57,280 nt of DNA from Domibacillus robiginosus (GCF_000966195.1 NZ_LAHL01000031.1:1-57280), one strand, 5' to 3'; positions 9,775 to 17,953 are shown, counted from the stretch's first letter. Numbers and translations are program-made. Notes: generated from the sequence alone by a model not told the origin.

Positions 9775-9879
9775 AATTCCTCCTTTTTAGATATTCTCGG
9801 AAAGGAGAGGTAACAAACAATATTCTTGAATCATCATATTCTAGCAAAATTTAATCATCAGTATGTCCAAACTACTGAA

Positions 9880-9992
9880 AAAAAAAGCAACTATTCTAGG
9901 CAAGAATAGTTGCTTGGAAATGACCACTGCCTTCTAGATCATGGAATAGGAGAAGTTCTATCTATTTCATTGTATTCAGCAACGACTCAAAC
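9880..9992 (-). ncRNA. Candidate small RNA, family S copy 1
   Basis: A minus-strand unit of about 110 nt. It has a -10-like TATATT (9999-10004), then a conserved body, then a perfect 13-bp terminator stem (9885-9897 with 9903-9915, 5-nt loop) followed by nine U residues. Two related units lie at 10044-10153 and 11144-11255. The body has no credible ORF. The best upstream -35 match, TTGACG at 10025-10030, has a 20-bp spacer, which is long. Target and function are unknown. Confidence 0.45.
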
Positions 9993-10043
9993 TGTGTAAA
10001 TATAATCCTTTAAGCTAACAGTGACGTCAAACTAACTAATTCA

Positions 10044-10153
10044 AAAAAGAGCAACTATCCGGGGCAGGGATAATTGCTCGAAAACGAACTGCCTTCTGAT
10101 TACAAGGTAAGAGAAAGGTCTTTCAATTTTAGCTTATTCAGCAATGAACAAAT
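10044..10153 (-). ncRNA. Candidate small RNA, family S copy 2
   Basis: The second unit of family S, directly adjacent to copy 1. TGGACG (10183-10188) and TACATT (10160-10165) are separated by 17 bp, a good sigma-A spacing on the minus strand. The 12-bp terminator stem (10049-10060 with 10068-10079) has changed bases relative to copy 1 but still pairs. One position is U-G on the minus-strand RNA and would be C-A on the plus strand, which points to the minus strand as the transcribed one. Confidence 0.45.
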
Positions 10154-10214
10154 GGTGAAAATGTAATCCTTTATCAGCAATTCGTCCATAAAGACCGCTG
10201 CTTAGAAAATAGTG

Positions 10215-10240
10215 GAGCCCCGCTATAAAAAGCGAGGCTC
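10215..10240 (-). terminator. Terminator of the excisionase-like gene
   Basis: A 10-bp stem GAGCCCCGCT / AGCGAGGCTC with a 6-nt loop, directly after the stop codon. The single mismatch on the plus strand becomes a U-G pair in the minus-strand RNA. Confidence 0.75.
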
Positions 10241-10241
10241 A

Positions 10242-10436
10242 TCATAACTCTTTTGTTCGATTGTGATTTATCCACCAATCAATTTGATCTAAATCAAAAA
10301 TGATGATGTTATTTACTAGTTTTTTGTGTGGGAGCTTCTTATTTCCGATTAGATCTTGAATTTCCTTCTCGGTAAGTGGATAGTTTACTGCTTTCAGATA
10401 GGAAGTCAACTTTGGTATTCCTTGAATTCTTCTCAT
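10242..10436 (-). CDS. Excisionase-like helix-turn-helix protein
   Basis: The product is 64 residues from the ATG at 10436. That start is preferred over an in-frame codon at 10454 because GAGAGGTG lies 5 nt before it. The C-terminal half, KKLPHKKLVNNIIIFDLDQI followed by DWWI, has the shape of excisionase/MerR-type (HTH_17) domains. In these a recognition helix is followed by a wing ending in F-x-x-x-x-I-D-x-W-I. Such proteins are common in Bacillus accessory DNA as orphan regulators or recombination directionality factors. No integrase is adjacent, so a regulatory role or a relic of a lost element is likely. Confidence 0.65.
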   Translation of the reverse strand: MRRIQGIPKLTSYLKAVNYPLTEKEIQDLIGNKKLPHKKLVNNIIIFDLDQIDWWINHNRTKEL

Positions 10437-10591
10437 TTCATCACCTCTCACCAAAATTTCTCTTTACCTTGTGAGGAATGGAGAAAAATTCGCGTAAAGA
10501 ATCAAATGAGGGTCTTAAAAAGTATATACCCTCTTTAGTAAGAGTTATACTTATTGATTTATTACACCTGAAAAATGAATAACAAGAGGGC

Positions 10592-10707
10592 AGACTTGGT
10601 CAGGTGAGGAGGGTGATTCGAAGAGTTGAGAAGTAGATGAGCAGGACGGAGCTGCTTAATCGATGCGAGAGGGGCTTCCCCTCCTCAATATTTAACCGAA
10701 CATGTTA
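10592..10707 (+). repeat. Dispersed repeat family R, copy 3
   Basis: The third copy of family R, with AGCAGGACGGAGCTGCTTAATC and a strong GAGAGGGG / CCCCTCCTC hairpin. The upstream part corresponding to the R2 ORF is frame-broken (GAGTTGAGAAG). It is followed closely by the terminator of the next minus-strand gene. Confidence 0.6.
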
Positions 10708-10743
10708 AGTAAAAGGGTTTTTTGGTAACTACAAATAAAAAAG

Positions 10744-10769
10744 CCTTGTGGTTTTTACTTCCCACAAGG
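10744..10769 (-). terminator. Terminator of the YVWL-type small protein gene
   Basis: Perfect 8-bp stem CCTTGTGG / CCACAAGG with a 10-nt loop, followed on the minus strand by CTTTTTT. It lies 9 bp beyond the stop codon of the gene at 10779-11030. Confidence 0.8.
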
Positions 10770-10778
10770 AAATTTTCT

Positions 10779-11030
10779 TTAGTAAAGGGTAGGGGTAGGA
10801 TAGCAAACAACAACATCAATAAATCTCGGATCAATACCGTAAAATACCCAGTAAAAACCGTTCCATCTATATCCAGAGACTTCACCATACTCGATACGTG
10901 TTGGGTAAAACCAGAAGCTTTCTCCGTTTGTTAGCCAAACATAAGTATTTTGAAATACACAGTCTATCATATAGTCTCCAGAAAAAGGCTTTCGCGGAAT
11001 AAATGATGGCGGAGGAGATTGTGGTGGCAC
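10779..11030 (-). CDS. Small Pro- and aromatic-rich protein, function unknown
   Basis: An 83-residue protein from a GTG start preceded by AAAGGAGTG with 7-nt spacing. The N-terminus is proline-rich (PPQSPPPSFIPRKP). The core reads YVWLTNGESFWFYPTRIEYG, then GYRWNGFYWVFYGIDPRFID. I recall this NG-x-SFWFYP ... GYRW pattern from short, often multi-copy proteins of Bacillus with no established function. There is no signal peptide or membrane helix. The gene has its own terminator and sits in the repeat-rich accessory tract. The real-gene call is good; the role is unknown. Confidence 0.65.
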   Translation of the reverse strand: MPPQSPPPSFIPRKPFSGDYMIDCVFQNTYVWLTNGESFWFYPTRIEYGEVSGYRWNGFYWVFYGIDPRFIDVVVCYPTPTLY

Positions 11031-11143
11031 GCGATTTCACTCCTTTATTAAATAAGTACTCACATAATATGCTGAAACAAATAGAAGCGATCTAGGAAAA
11101 TTATGAAAAACTATTACTCAGAGTTCGTCTAAACAATTGAACA

Positions 11144-11255
11144 GAAAAAACAACTATTCTAGGCAGGAATAGTTGCTTGAAAATGACCATTGCCTTTAAG
11201 TCATAAAATAGGAGAGCTTCTATCTACTTCATTTATATTCAGCAACGATTCAAAC
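11144..11255 (-). ncRNA. Candidate small RNA, family S copy 3
   Basis: The third unit of family S, about 1 kb from the other two. It is very close in sequence to copy 1 (shared AGCAACGAnTCAAACTG and TAGGAGA blocks on the plus strand). TATAGT (11262-11267) is at the -10 position. The 9-bp stem 11151-11159 / 11167-11175 is extended on the minus-strand RNA by a G-U pair and A-U pairs into a U-tail. On the plus strand this extension would contain an A-C mismatch. Confidence 0.45.
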
Positions 11256-11339
11256 TGTAAAACTATAATTTGTTAGATCAATAGTACACTCGAACAGGTA
11301 AGTAACGCTTATCTAAGCTTAGATAGTGATTGGGACGGA

Positions 11340-11835
11340 TCATTTATGAATGGAAACCCTGGTGCCCACAGGTACTCTAGAAGATAAGTCTAAAACATCA
11401 TGATTAAACATTCTAATACACCCATGTGAGACATCTTTTCCGATTGAAGAAGGGTTATTTGTGCCATGTATTCCATAATGAGGCTTTGATAACCCCATCC
11501 AAAACGCACCAAATGGTCCGCCGAAATTTCGCTGTTTATTGATAATGGTATATGTCCCGGAAGGAGTAGGTGATAATATTTTCCCAAATTAATTTTTAAA
11601 AAAAGGAAAACGATCATCAAAAACAACCAAGAAACTTTCCTGCAATATATAAATGAAGGGTCAGGCCGTTTTGAAAAAGCGGTTCTCTTATTTTTATCTT
11701 TTCACCCGGAATCCCTATTTCAAGCTTGCTGTGTAAAAGTAGCCCCCAAACAGGTTTCTTCCTAAATAAATGTAAAAGATCAATAGAGTTAGTATAATGT
11801 CTTGGGCATAACTTAATTAGGCTTTCGTATAGCAT
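11340..11835 (-). pseudogene. Decayed L,D-transpeptidase (YkuD domain)
   Basis: From about 11589 down to the stop at 11340 one frame encodes an intact YkuD C-terminus. It contains [13 protein letters not shown], the catalytic block [20 protein letters not shown] with the active His and Cys, and [11 protein letters not shown] stop codon lies directly upstream, and the rest of the domain is scattered over other frames (LVVFDDRFPF..KN in one, the region up to 11835 in another). No LysM or signal region can be assembled. Intact enzymes make 3-3 peptidoglycan cross-links. This copy lacks its N-terminal half in a single frame and should be inactive. Confidence 0.75.
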
Positions 11836-11978
11836 TAAAATACTTCAAGTTAGTGTTTGTCTTTTTTAATCCTTTTATTGCGCTTTGTTTGTAAGAGCTA
11901 TCAAATAATCGTTTTTAATGCTCCATGATGCGGTAAACCTGAAGCACTGTTGCAGCGATGAATAAAAGGAACATAAGC

Positions 11979-12296
11979 TTAATCATTTGTATCTTCCTCT
12001 TTTATAGAATCTGATAATTCAATTTGTACAATCCGGTCAGCTGCTTTTTTGTCATCCACCACAAACTGAATATCATATTTTTTACCCTCCACAAGAAACG
12101 AATCTTTATAGTTATTCCAGTAAAGTTCTCGTCTTACACCATTAGGCTGCGTGAAGATAAAAGCTGTTTCTTTTTTAATCTCTGTTTTGCTTACATATGT
12201 CATATTGTTTAGTGTTCTGGTAGTATAATTTTCCGTACCATAACTGCAGCCGGTAAGAAGCAGAATGGCTATAGAGCATAAAATTATTTTCTTCAT
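11979..12296 (-). CDS. Small lipoprotein, function unknown
   Basis: The start is placed at the ATG at 12296, with AAGGAG 6 nt upstream, rather than at 12356. The 105-residue precursor has a classic lipoprotein signal (MKKIILCSIAILLLTGCS) with the lipobox LTGC and Cys17 as the lipidated residue. The mature part is about 89 residues, beta-rich and acidic at the C-terminus. I do not recognise a family. It is expected to be anchored to the outer face of the cell membrane. There is no obvious operon partner. Confidence 0.75.
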   Translation of the reverse strand: MKKIILCSIAILLLTGCSYGTENYTTRTLNNMTYVSKTEIKKETAFIFTQPNGVRRELYWNNYKDSFLVEGKKYDIQFVVDDKKAADRIVQIELSDSIKEEDTND

Positions 12297-12841
12297 AACA
12301 TTCTCCTTATCTAATCTACTCTTGCTTTTCTGTATGTATTGTACAAATTCCCTCACCAGTTAGATGATAAAACCCTATATACATATGTTATTTCCAAGTA
12401 CATGTACAATTTCTGCTTCATACGCAATCTCACTATCCTATTCAAAAGGGGAATAGGCCATGAATAAAACTTTATTTGAAGGTTAATCTTGCTGATGATA
12501 AATGAGAGGTGCAGCTTGATAGGGAAGAAGATAGAGTGATGACAGACGTAGCACCGAATATCCAGGTTTGTTGTTTCGTTTGTCTGCTTTAATGGGCTGA
12601 TGATATCTTAGCTTGTATGTATAAATTTTTTTATAAAAATGAAAGTGCTTGAGCTCTGTGTTTTTCCATTTTAAGTTAGCATGCTGAATAGCTAATACTG
12701 GCTGAAAATCAAAAAAACCTTCTAACAAAGGAATATCTTTTCTGAGCGATCATATGTCGGAAAAGTAATTCGCTATACTTCTTGCAACACATCGTTATAT
12801 CGATTAAAATTTATCGTAATAGTTAGATAGGAGGATGTTAC
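12297..12841. other. Intergenic region with an unidentified minus-strand frame
   Basis: A minus-strand frame at 12483-12728 (81 codons, containing FDFQPVLAIQHANLKWKNTE) reads like real protein sequence but lacks a ribosome binding site and a good start. It may be a gene fragment. Upstream of the padR-type gene, 12790-12835 is AT-rich with imperfect symmetry (TATCGATTAAAATTTATCG). This could include its promoter and autoregulatory operator, but no consensus match is convincing. Confidence 0.3.
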
Positions 12842-13591
12842 ATGTCGGATTTTAAAAAGCAGGATATTGTGACGGTTCTTACGTATATCAGCCGCAAGGA
12901 AACAGACAGAGAAGAAGTATTGCAGCAGTTAAGCCAGGAAGTATTATATGCTGACGACATTGTCGATTATTTACTGGAGGAAGAACTGATTGCAAACAGA
13001 GAAGGGACATTTTCTATTACAAAAAAAGGCTTAAAAAAAGCACGTTGCTTTTACGAAAAGCCGCTTCATGTAAAGGAAAAAACGAAGTCCCAAAAACGAA
13101 GAGGGCTGATTCAAGCCGCAATGCTTCAACTGCTTAAGGAACAGCCCAGACATGGCTATGAAGTGATGAAGCTGTTGGAAAAGCGAAGCGAAGGGGTTTA
13201 TTCGCCGAGTGCTGGAACCGTTTATCCTGCTTTACAGGATTTGTGTGAAAAAGGGCTAATTTCCATCGACGAGCAAAAAGATAAAAAAGTATACACGCTA
13301 ACCGAGGCCGGTTTAACATTTCTTGCACAGATGATCCATGATGAAGACGAAGTATTTTGGGAGGAATGGCGTCTCCGTTTGTTATGGAAACAGTCAAAGG
13401 AAGCGGTGCTTATCCGAGAAGAAATGGAAAAATTCCAATTGGAGTTTCAACACGCTATGAAAAGCGTACTGCACAATCCTTCCCTTGCGCCGGAGCTTGC
13501 GGAAATGATTAAAAGCGGAAAAGAAAATTTAATTCATTGGTCTCAAACAAAAGCAAAAAAACAAAGTGAGCGGCAAGGGGACAGCAAATGA
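12842..13591 (+). CDS. PadR-family regulator with an extra N-terminal helix-turn-helix-like domain
   Basis: 249 residues, longer than the usual 110-180 for PadR proteins. Residues about 88-165 are the PadR winged helix (AAMLQLLKEQPRHGYEVMKL, then SAGTVYPALQDLCEKGLI). Residues about 1-75 form a second small domain (DIVTVLTYISRKETDREEVL..ITKKGLKKA) that also looks like a winged helix. The C-terminal helices (about 170-249) are the dimerisation part. The ATG follows AGGAGGATGTTAC. The stop overlaps the start of the first ABC gene by 4 nt, so regulator and exporter are co-transcribed. Autoregulation and drug-responsive derepression, as for LmrR or BcrR-like systems, is an inference. Confidence 0.85.
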   Translation: MSDFKKQDIVTVLTYISRKETDREEVLQQLSQEVLYADDIVDYLLEEELIANREGTFSITKKGLKKARCFYEKPLHVKEKTKSQKRRGLIQAAMLQLLKEQPRHGYEVMKLLEKRSEGVYSPSAGTVYPALQDLCEKGLISIDEQKDKKVYTLTEAGLTFLAQMIHDEDEVFWEEWRLRLLWKQSKEAVLIREEMEKFQLEFQHAMKSVLHNPSLAPELAEMIKSGKENLIHWSQTKAKKQSERQGDSK

Positions 13592-15342
13592 AATCAATTC
13601 AAAACCTGCTAGCTTATACAAAACCGTACAAGTTTTTTATGATGCTGGCCCCGTTGCTGATGGCGCTAGAGGTCACCATGGATCTTCTGCAGCCTTTTAT
13701 GATGCAAAAAATTATTGACAGCGGAATTGCAAATAATGACATGTCTTATGTGATGAAAATAGGCTTACTGATGGCTGGCGCCGCGGTTGTCGGGCTGGCC
13801 TGCGGGGCAGGGTGCACCATTTACAGCACCCGTGCATCAGTAAATACTGCTACTGATATTAGGCGGGATGTTTACAAGCAAATCGGGCAATTTTCAAATG
13901 AAAACTATCACGAAGTGGGCACAGGAAAATTGCTTACTATCGTGACAAGTGATATTTCGCTGCTGCAATCCGCTATCATGATGACACTTCGCAGCTTTGT
14001 GAGAGGTCCGCTTCTTTTTATTGGAAGCAGTGTAATCGTCTTTTTTCAGGCGCCAGAGCTTTTTCCAATTTTACTGGTTTTAATTCCTATTCTTTTATTT
14101 TTTATTATTTTTCTTTCAAGAAAAGCCGGAGGCTGGTTCAGGAAAGTGCAAGATGGAATTGACCAGCTTAATACCAAACTCCAGGAAAGCATTACAGGCA
14201 TACGGGTAGTTAAAGCATTTGTACGCCGGGATTATGAAGTTAGCTTGTTCCAACAAGTAAATCATTCACTAATGAAAACGACCATAACGGCCGAACAAAT
14301 CATTACTGTTATGATGCCCGCTTCTATGTTTGTAATCAATGCTGGCGTGGTGATCTCGCTTTTAATGGGTGTTATCGAGGTAAACGGAGACACTGTACAA
14401 GTGGGAGTGATTCTTGCTTTTATCAACTATTTAAATATTATTTTAATGGCGTTAACATCAAGCAGTATGGTCATTATGCAATTGATGCGGGCGTTTCCAT
14501 CAGCCGGTCGGATTCAGCAGGTATTGGAAACAGAAAACCACATTCAAACGATGGAGCATCAAGAAAGCACGTCAGGCGTAAAAAAATCGATCGAGTTTCG
14601 GGATGTTTCTTTTTCCTACAGCCAGAATGGGGAACAGGTTTTGAAAAACATTTCGTTTACCGCTTTAAAGGGAGAAAAGATCGGTATCATCGGCCCAACT
14701 GGAAGCGGGAAAACTACATTAGGAAAGCTGCTGCCAAGGCTCTATGATGCGGATCAAGGTGACATTCTCTTCGACGGCATTCATATCAAGAACCTGAAGC
14801 TGGACTCACTTCGTGCATCAATTGGCTATGTTACGCAAAAGCCGATATTATTTTCCGGAAGCATTGAACGCAATCTTCACTTCGGTAATCCTTCCGCCGG
14901 TGACAAAGAGCTTGCTGAGGCGTCCCGACAGGCATGTGCAGCGGAGTTTATTGAGAGATTCGAAAATCGATTTGGCCACCGGTTAACGCAGGGCGCGTCC
15001 AATTTGTCAGGCGGGCAAAAGCAGCGGTTAGCCCTTGCCAGAGCTTTTGTCAGAAAGCCGTCCATTCTGGTTCTGGATGATGCCTCCTCTGCACTTGATG
15101 CCGGTTCAGAAGCAATTGTTCTCGAGGCATTAAAATCGGACTTCAAAGAAACAACAACATTTGTGATTGCGTCGAAGATTTCATCGATTATCGATGCCGA
15201 CCGAATTCTGGTGATGGATGATGGAAAGATAGCTGGCTGCGGAACCCACAGCGAACTGCTGGAAAGCTGTCCGCTTTATCAGGAGATCTATTCAACACAA
15301 GTAAAGAAAGGAGGGGCAGCCGTTGACTCAGCAAGCAAATAG
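13588..15342 (+). CDS. Heterodimeric ABC exporter subunit with a degenerate nucleotide site
   Basis: A 584-residue half-transporter: six-helix exporter domain (about 15-310) and ATPase domain (about 340-580). Walker A is GPTGSGKT (369-376) and the signature is canonical LSGGQ (473-477). The residue after the Walker B aspartate is Asp498 instead of the catalytic Glu, and the switch histidine is Ser529 (VIASKIS). This half thus supplies the good signature motif but cannot hydrolyse ATP in its own site, as in TM287- or BmrC-type partners. It resembles B. subtilis YfiB in size and gene order. The start overlaps padR and the end overlaps the next gene by 20 nt. Likely substrates are drugs or lipids; unproven. 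Confidence 0.9.
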   Translation: MKSIQNLLAYTKPYKFFMMLAPLLMALEVTMDLLQPFMMQKIIDSGIANNDMSYVMKIGLLMAGAAVVGLACGAGCTIYSTRASVNTATDIRRDVYKQIGQFSNENYHEVGTGKLLTIVTSDISLLQSAIMMTLRSFVRGPLLFIGSSVIVFFQAPELFPILLVLIPILLFFIIFLSRKAGGWFRKVQDGIDQLNTKLQESITGIRVVKAFVRRDYEVSLFQQVNHSLMKTTITAEQIITVMMPASMFVINAGVVISLLMGVIEVNGDTVQVGVILAFINYLNIILMALTSSSMVIMQLMRAFPSAGRIQQVLETENHIQTMEHQESTSGVKKSIEFRDVSFSYSQNGEQVLKNISFTALKGEKIGIIGPTGSGKTTLGKLLPRLYDADQGDILFDGIHIKNLKLDSLRASIGYVTQKPILFSGSIERNLHFGNPSAGDKELAEASRQACAAEFIERFENRFGHRLTQGASNLSGGQKQRLALARAFVRKPSILVLDDASSALDAGSEAIVLEALKSDFKETTTFVIASKISSIIDADRILVMDDGKIAGCGTHSELLESCPLYQEIYSTQVKKGGAAVDSASK

Positions 15343-17146
15343 CGTAGCAAAAATGCAGCAATCAACAGGCGGGGGAGGATTAAAGGGAAGAATAACCGAA
15401 CCAGCCGTCAAAACAAAAGACCCAAAAGGCACCTCGCGCCGCGTGTGGAACTATATGGAAAAACAGAAAGTCGGTTTATTGTTATCAATTGTACTTGTCA
15501 TTTTTTCCTCTCTTTTGAGCTTATTAGGTCCCTATTATATTGGTGTGATAATTGATCATTATATTATTCCGAAAAACGTATCCGGCACGATAAAAATGGC
15601 CGGGCTGCTATTTGGGATTTATGGAGCCGCTTCTCTTTTTATCTGGCTGCAGGCTTTTATTATGGTGAATGTATCGCTGAAAACGATTGGTACCCTTCGT
15701 GAGGATTTATTTGAAAAGCTTCAAACGCTTTCACTGCGTTTTTTCGACCGTCATAAACACGGAGACTTAATGAGCCGGTTCACAAATGACATTGACAGTC
15801 TCCATCAAGCATTGAGCCAAAGTGTTATTCAGATTATTTCAGCCATCTTAACTGTTACAGGTGTTGCAATCGCCATGTTTTCACTGAATTGGGTGCTGGC
15901 AATTGTATCCTTTGCGACAATTCCATTCATGATATTCGCCACAAGAAAAATAGTCGGCGTAAGCCGTAAAAACTTTTCAAGCCGGCAAAAGGATTTAGGA
16001 GAATTAAATGGATTTATTGAAGAATCGATTAGCGGCGGTGAAGTGGTCACGTTATTTGGCAGAGAAAAAGAAATGTTTGCAGAATTTGACGTGATTAATG
16101 AACGGCTGCGTCATTCGGCGATGCGCGCAGATATGTTTTCCGGTTATCTGGGACCGGTAAATAACTTTTTAAGCAATATTGGATTGGGCTTAGTCGTTGT
16201 AATAGGAGCCGTACTGGTGCTAAAGGACATAACTACAGTAGGGATCATTGCTTCATTTGTTACGTATTCCAGGCAGTTTTCAAGGCCAATTAATCAGCTT
16301 TCCACTTTATTTAATTCTATTCAGGCCGCACTTGCTGGAGCAGAACGTGTATTTGAAACGATGGATGAGGTGCCTGACTTGCAAGATAAAAAGGATGCCG
16401 CTGCTGTGGGCAAGTTTCGAGGAGACGTCGAGTTCATCGATGTGCATTTTGGTTACAGCGAAGAGAAAAGGGTTTTGAAAAATCTTCATTTTAAAGCAAA
16501 GGCCGGTGAAATGATTGCCCTTGTTGGCCCGACAGGCTCCGGAAAAACGACCATGATCAATTTACTAATGCGCTTTTATAATGTGAGTTCAGGAAAAATC
16601 CTGATTGACGGCAAGGATCTTCAGGATTATAAAATAAAAGATCTGCGTCAAAGAATTGGCATCGTTCTACAGGATCCATATTTATTTTCCGGAACTGTAA
16701 TGGAAAACATTCGCTACGGAAGGCTGAATGCAACAGATGAAGAAGTGATTGAGGCAGCCAAAACCGCGTCCGCTCACGGTTTTATTAAGCATTTGCCGGA
16801 CCAGTACCATACGATGATTACTTCCACAGGAGCCAACTTAAGCCAGGGGCAAAAACAGCTTCTTTCCATTGCAAGAGCGATTCTCGCCGATGCTGACATT
16901 TTAATTCTGGATGAAGCAACAGCGAACATTGATACACGGACAGAAGTGGAAATTCAAAAAGGGCTGCGCAACCTGACCAAAGAAAAAACAAGCTTTGTAA
17001 TTGCCCATCGGCTAAAGACGATCGAAGAAGCTGACCGCATCCTGGTAATGAAAAATGGAGAATTAATTGAGCAAGGGAGCCATAATGAATTACTGAGCCG
17101 GCGAGGATTTTATTATGGGCTTTACGCGAAGCAGCTTCGAATCTAG
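15323..17146 (+). CDS. Heterodimeric ABC exporter subunit with the catalytic nucleotide site
   Basis: 607 residues, starting at a TTG inside the 3' end of the previous gene with AAAGGAGG 8-9 nt upstream. Residues about 1-45 are a hydrophilic extension, followed by the six-helix exporter domain (about 46-330) and the ATPase domain. Walker A is GPTGSGKT (402-409), Walker B carries the catalytic Glu531 (LDEAT) and the switch His562 is present. Its own signature is altered to LSQGQ (506-510). Together with the partner this leaves one fully functional composite site (this Walker A/B plus the partner LSGGQ) and one degenerate site. It resembles B. subtilis YfiC. Multidrug or lipid efflux is likely. 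Confidence 0.9.
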   Translation: MTQQANSVAKMQQSTGGGGLKGRITEPAVKTKDPKGTSRRVWNYMEKQKVGLLLSIVLVIFSSLLSLLGPYYIGVIIDHYIIPKNVSGTIKMAGLLFGIYGAASLFIWLQAFIMVNVSLKTIGTLREDLFEKLQTLSLRFFDRHKHGDLMSRFTNDIDSLHQALSQSVIQIISAILTVTGVAIAMFSLNWVLAIVSFATIPFMIFATRKIVGVSRKNFSSRQKDLGELNGFIEESISGGEVVTLFGREKEMFAEFDVINERLRHSAMRADMFSGYLGPVNNFLSNIGLGLVVVIGAVLVLKDITTVGIIASFVTYSRQFSRPINQLSTLFNSIQAALAGAERVFETMDEVPDLQDKKDAAAVGKFRGDVEFIDVHFGYSEEKRVLKNLHFKAKAGEMIALVGPTGSGKTTMINLLMRFYNVSSGKILIDGKDLQDYKIKDLRQRIGIVLQDPYLFSGTVMENIRYGRLNATDEEVIEAAKTASAHGFIKHLPDQYHTMITSTGANLSQGQKQLLSIARAILADADILILDEATANIDTRTEVEIQKGLRNLTKEKTSFVIAHRLKTIEEADRILVMKNGELIEQGSHNELLSRRGFYYGLYAKQLRI

Positions 17147-17294
17147 CAGAAGTCAGCTTTTTGGAAACCTCTCGTTGGGAAAAGTACTCGTAATGTATTC
17201 TGCTTTATCATAGCAATAGCTCTAGACTTAATGGCCTTAAGATAGTAAACATCTGGTAATTTTACAAAGGGGCGATCAAAAACAGTAGCTGAAA

Positions 17295-17332
17295 AGGGCA
17301 TTAATCTTAATTGGATTAATGCTCTTTTTTTT
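17295..17332 (+). terminator. Terminator of the padR-ABC exporter operon
   Basis: A 12-bp stem AGGGCATTAATC with its near-perfect complement GATTAATGCTCT, a 7-nt loop and an eight-U tail, 150 bp after the second exporter gene. Confidence 0.85.
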
Positions 17333-17500
17333 CGTCAACCTCGATTGTCAACACGAAATCTGACCGCAGGCCACCTGGGGAACATATAGATGAATTTAAT
17401 ACCAAATACAAATAAACTTCATTAATAGTATAAAAGCTTCTGTTCATACAGAAGCTTCAGTGTGTAGACAAAGTCTGTCTCTTTCAAAAAAGAGCCGATA

Positions 17501-17619
17501 AGTGAAACCTGCCGGACATCGTGTTCCACGGGCAGTGCGGGAGCCTCATCGGCTGCGCCTGCGGGGGTCTCCCGACTCACTGTACTTCCCGCAGGAGTCT
17601 TCGTCCGGCAGGCTTCACT
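17501..17619. repeat. GC-rich intergenic repeat with 17-bp terminal inverted repeats
   Basis: A 119-bp element bounded by AGTGAAACCTGCCGGAC and its inverse (one mismatch), with GC content far above the surroundings. Internal GGGAG/CTCCC and CTGCGGG/CCCGCAG pairs would allow it to fold almost completely. I recall similar hairpin-forming CTGCGGGAG-type sequences from intergenic regions of other Bacillaceae, but I cannot confirm copy number here. It has no coding capacity. It may be a MITE or REP-like element. Confidence 0.6.
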
Positions 17620-17907
17620 AAGTGGTATTGAAGACCAATGAACATGAATTGAATAAACATTTTCTCTTTTTTAAAAAGAAAGATACGACCTTATTCGCTC
17701 TATCCCATTCATGTGCACGGTTATCAATCATTTGTCTATTGTCTGAGGCTTTTGTTTTATGGAGTACATACCCTTTAAGTCAATAACCCTGCTTAAAAAA
17801 GTGTTTTAATAAAATGTCCTAAAAGTACAACTAAAAGACCTGATAATACAAAGACGTCCTCTCTTTCTTGTCCTATAATTATGGACATAAGCAATGAAGA
17901 TTTCTTT
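17620..17907. other. Intergenic region ahead of the sugar cluster
   Basis: No gene is seen. The stretch is AT-rich; GTCC/GGAC symmetry around TATAATTAT (about 17871-17887) could mark a promoter region for the downstream isomerase gene. Confidence 0.3.
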
Positions 17908-17953
17908 TTTCTTAATAAATGACAACGATTTCATTGTCCGATTTATTAAGAAA
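17908..17953 (+). promoter_or_regulatory. Long inverted repeat containing a cre-like site upstream of the isomerase gene
   Basis: A perfect 13-bp inverted repeat (TTTCTTAATAAAT 17908-17920 and its complement 17941-17953). An inner GACAA/TTGTC pair and ATGACAACGATTTCA (17919-17933) lie within it. The latter differs at one position from the CcpA consensus WTGNAANCGNWWNCA. It could be an operator for CcpA or another LacI-type regulator, or an RNA hairpin. A similar hairpin plus a perfect cre match occurs at 20581-20630. Confidence 0.5.

Noticed and set aside
8411-11255. CRISPR array
   Set aside because: The repeats are about 115 and 110 bp, few, diverged and irregularly spaced by genes. There are no short identical repeats with uniform spacers and no cas genes.
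17501-17619. Insertion sequence
   Set aside because: No transposase frame; only terminal inverted repeats and hairpin structure are present.
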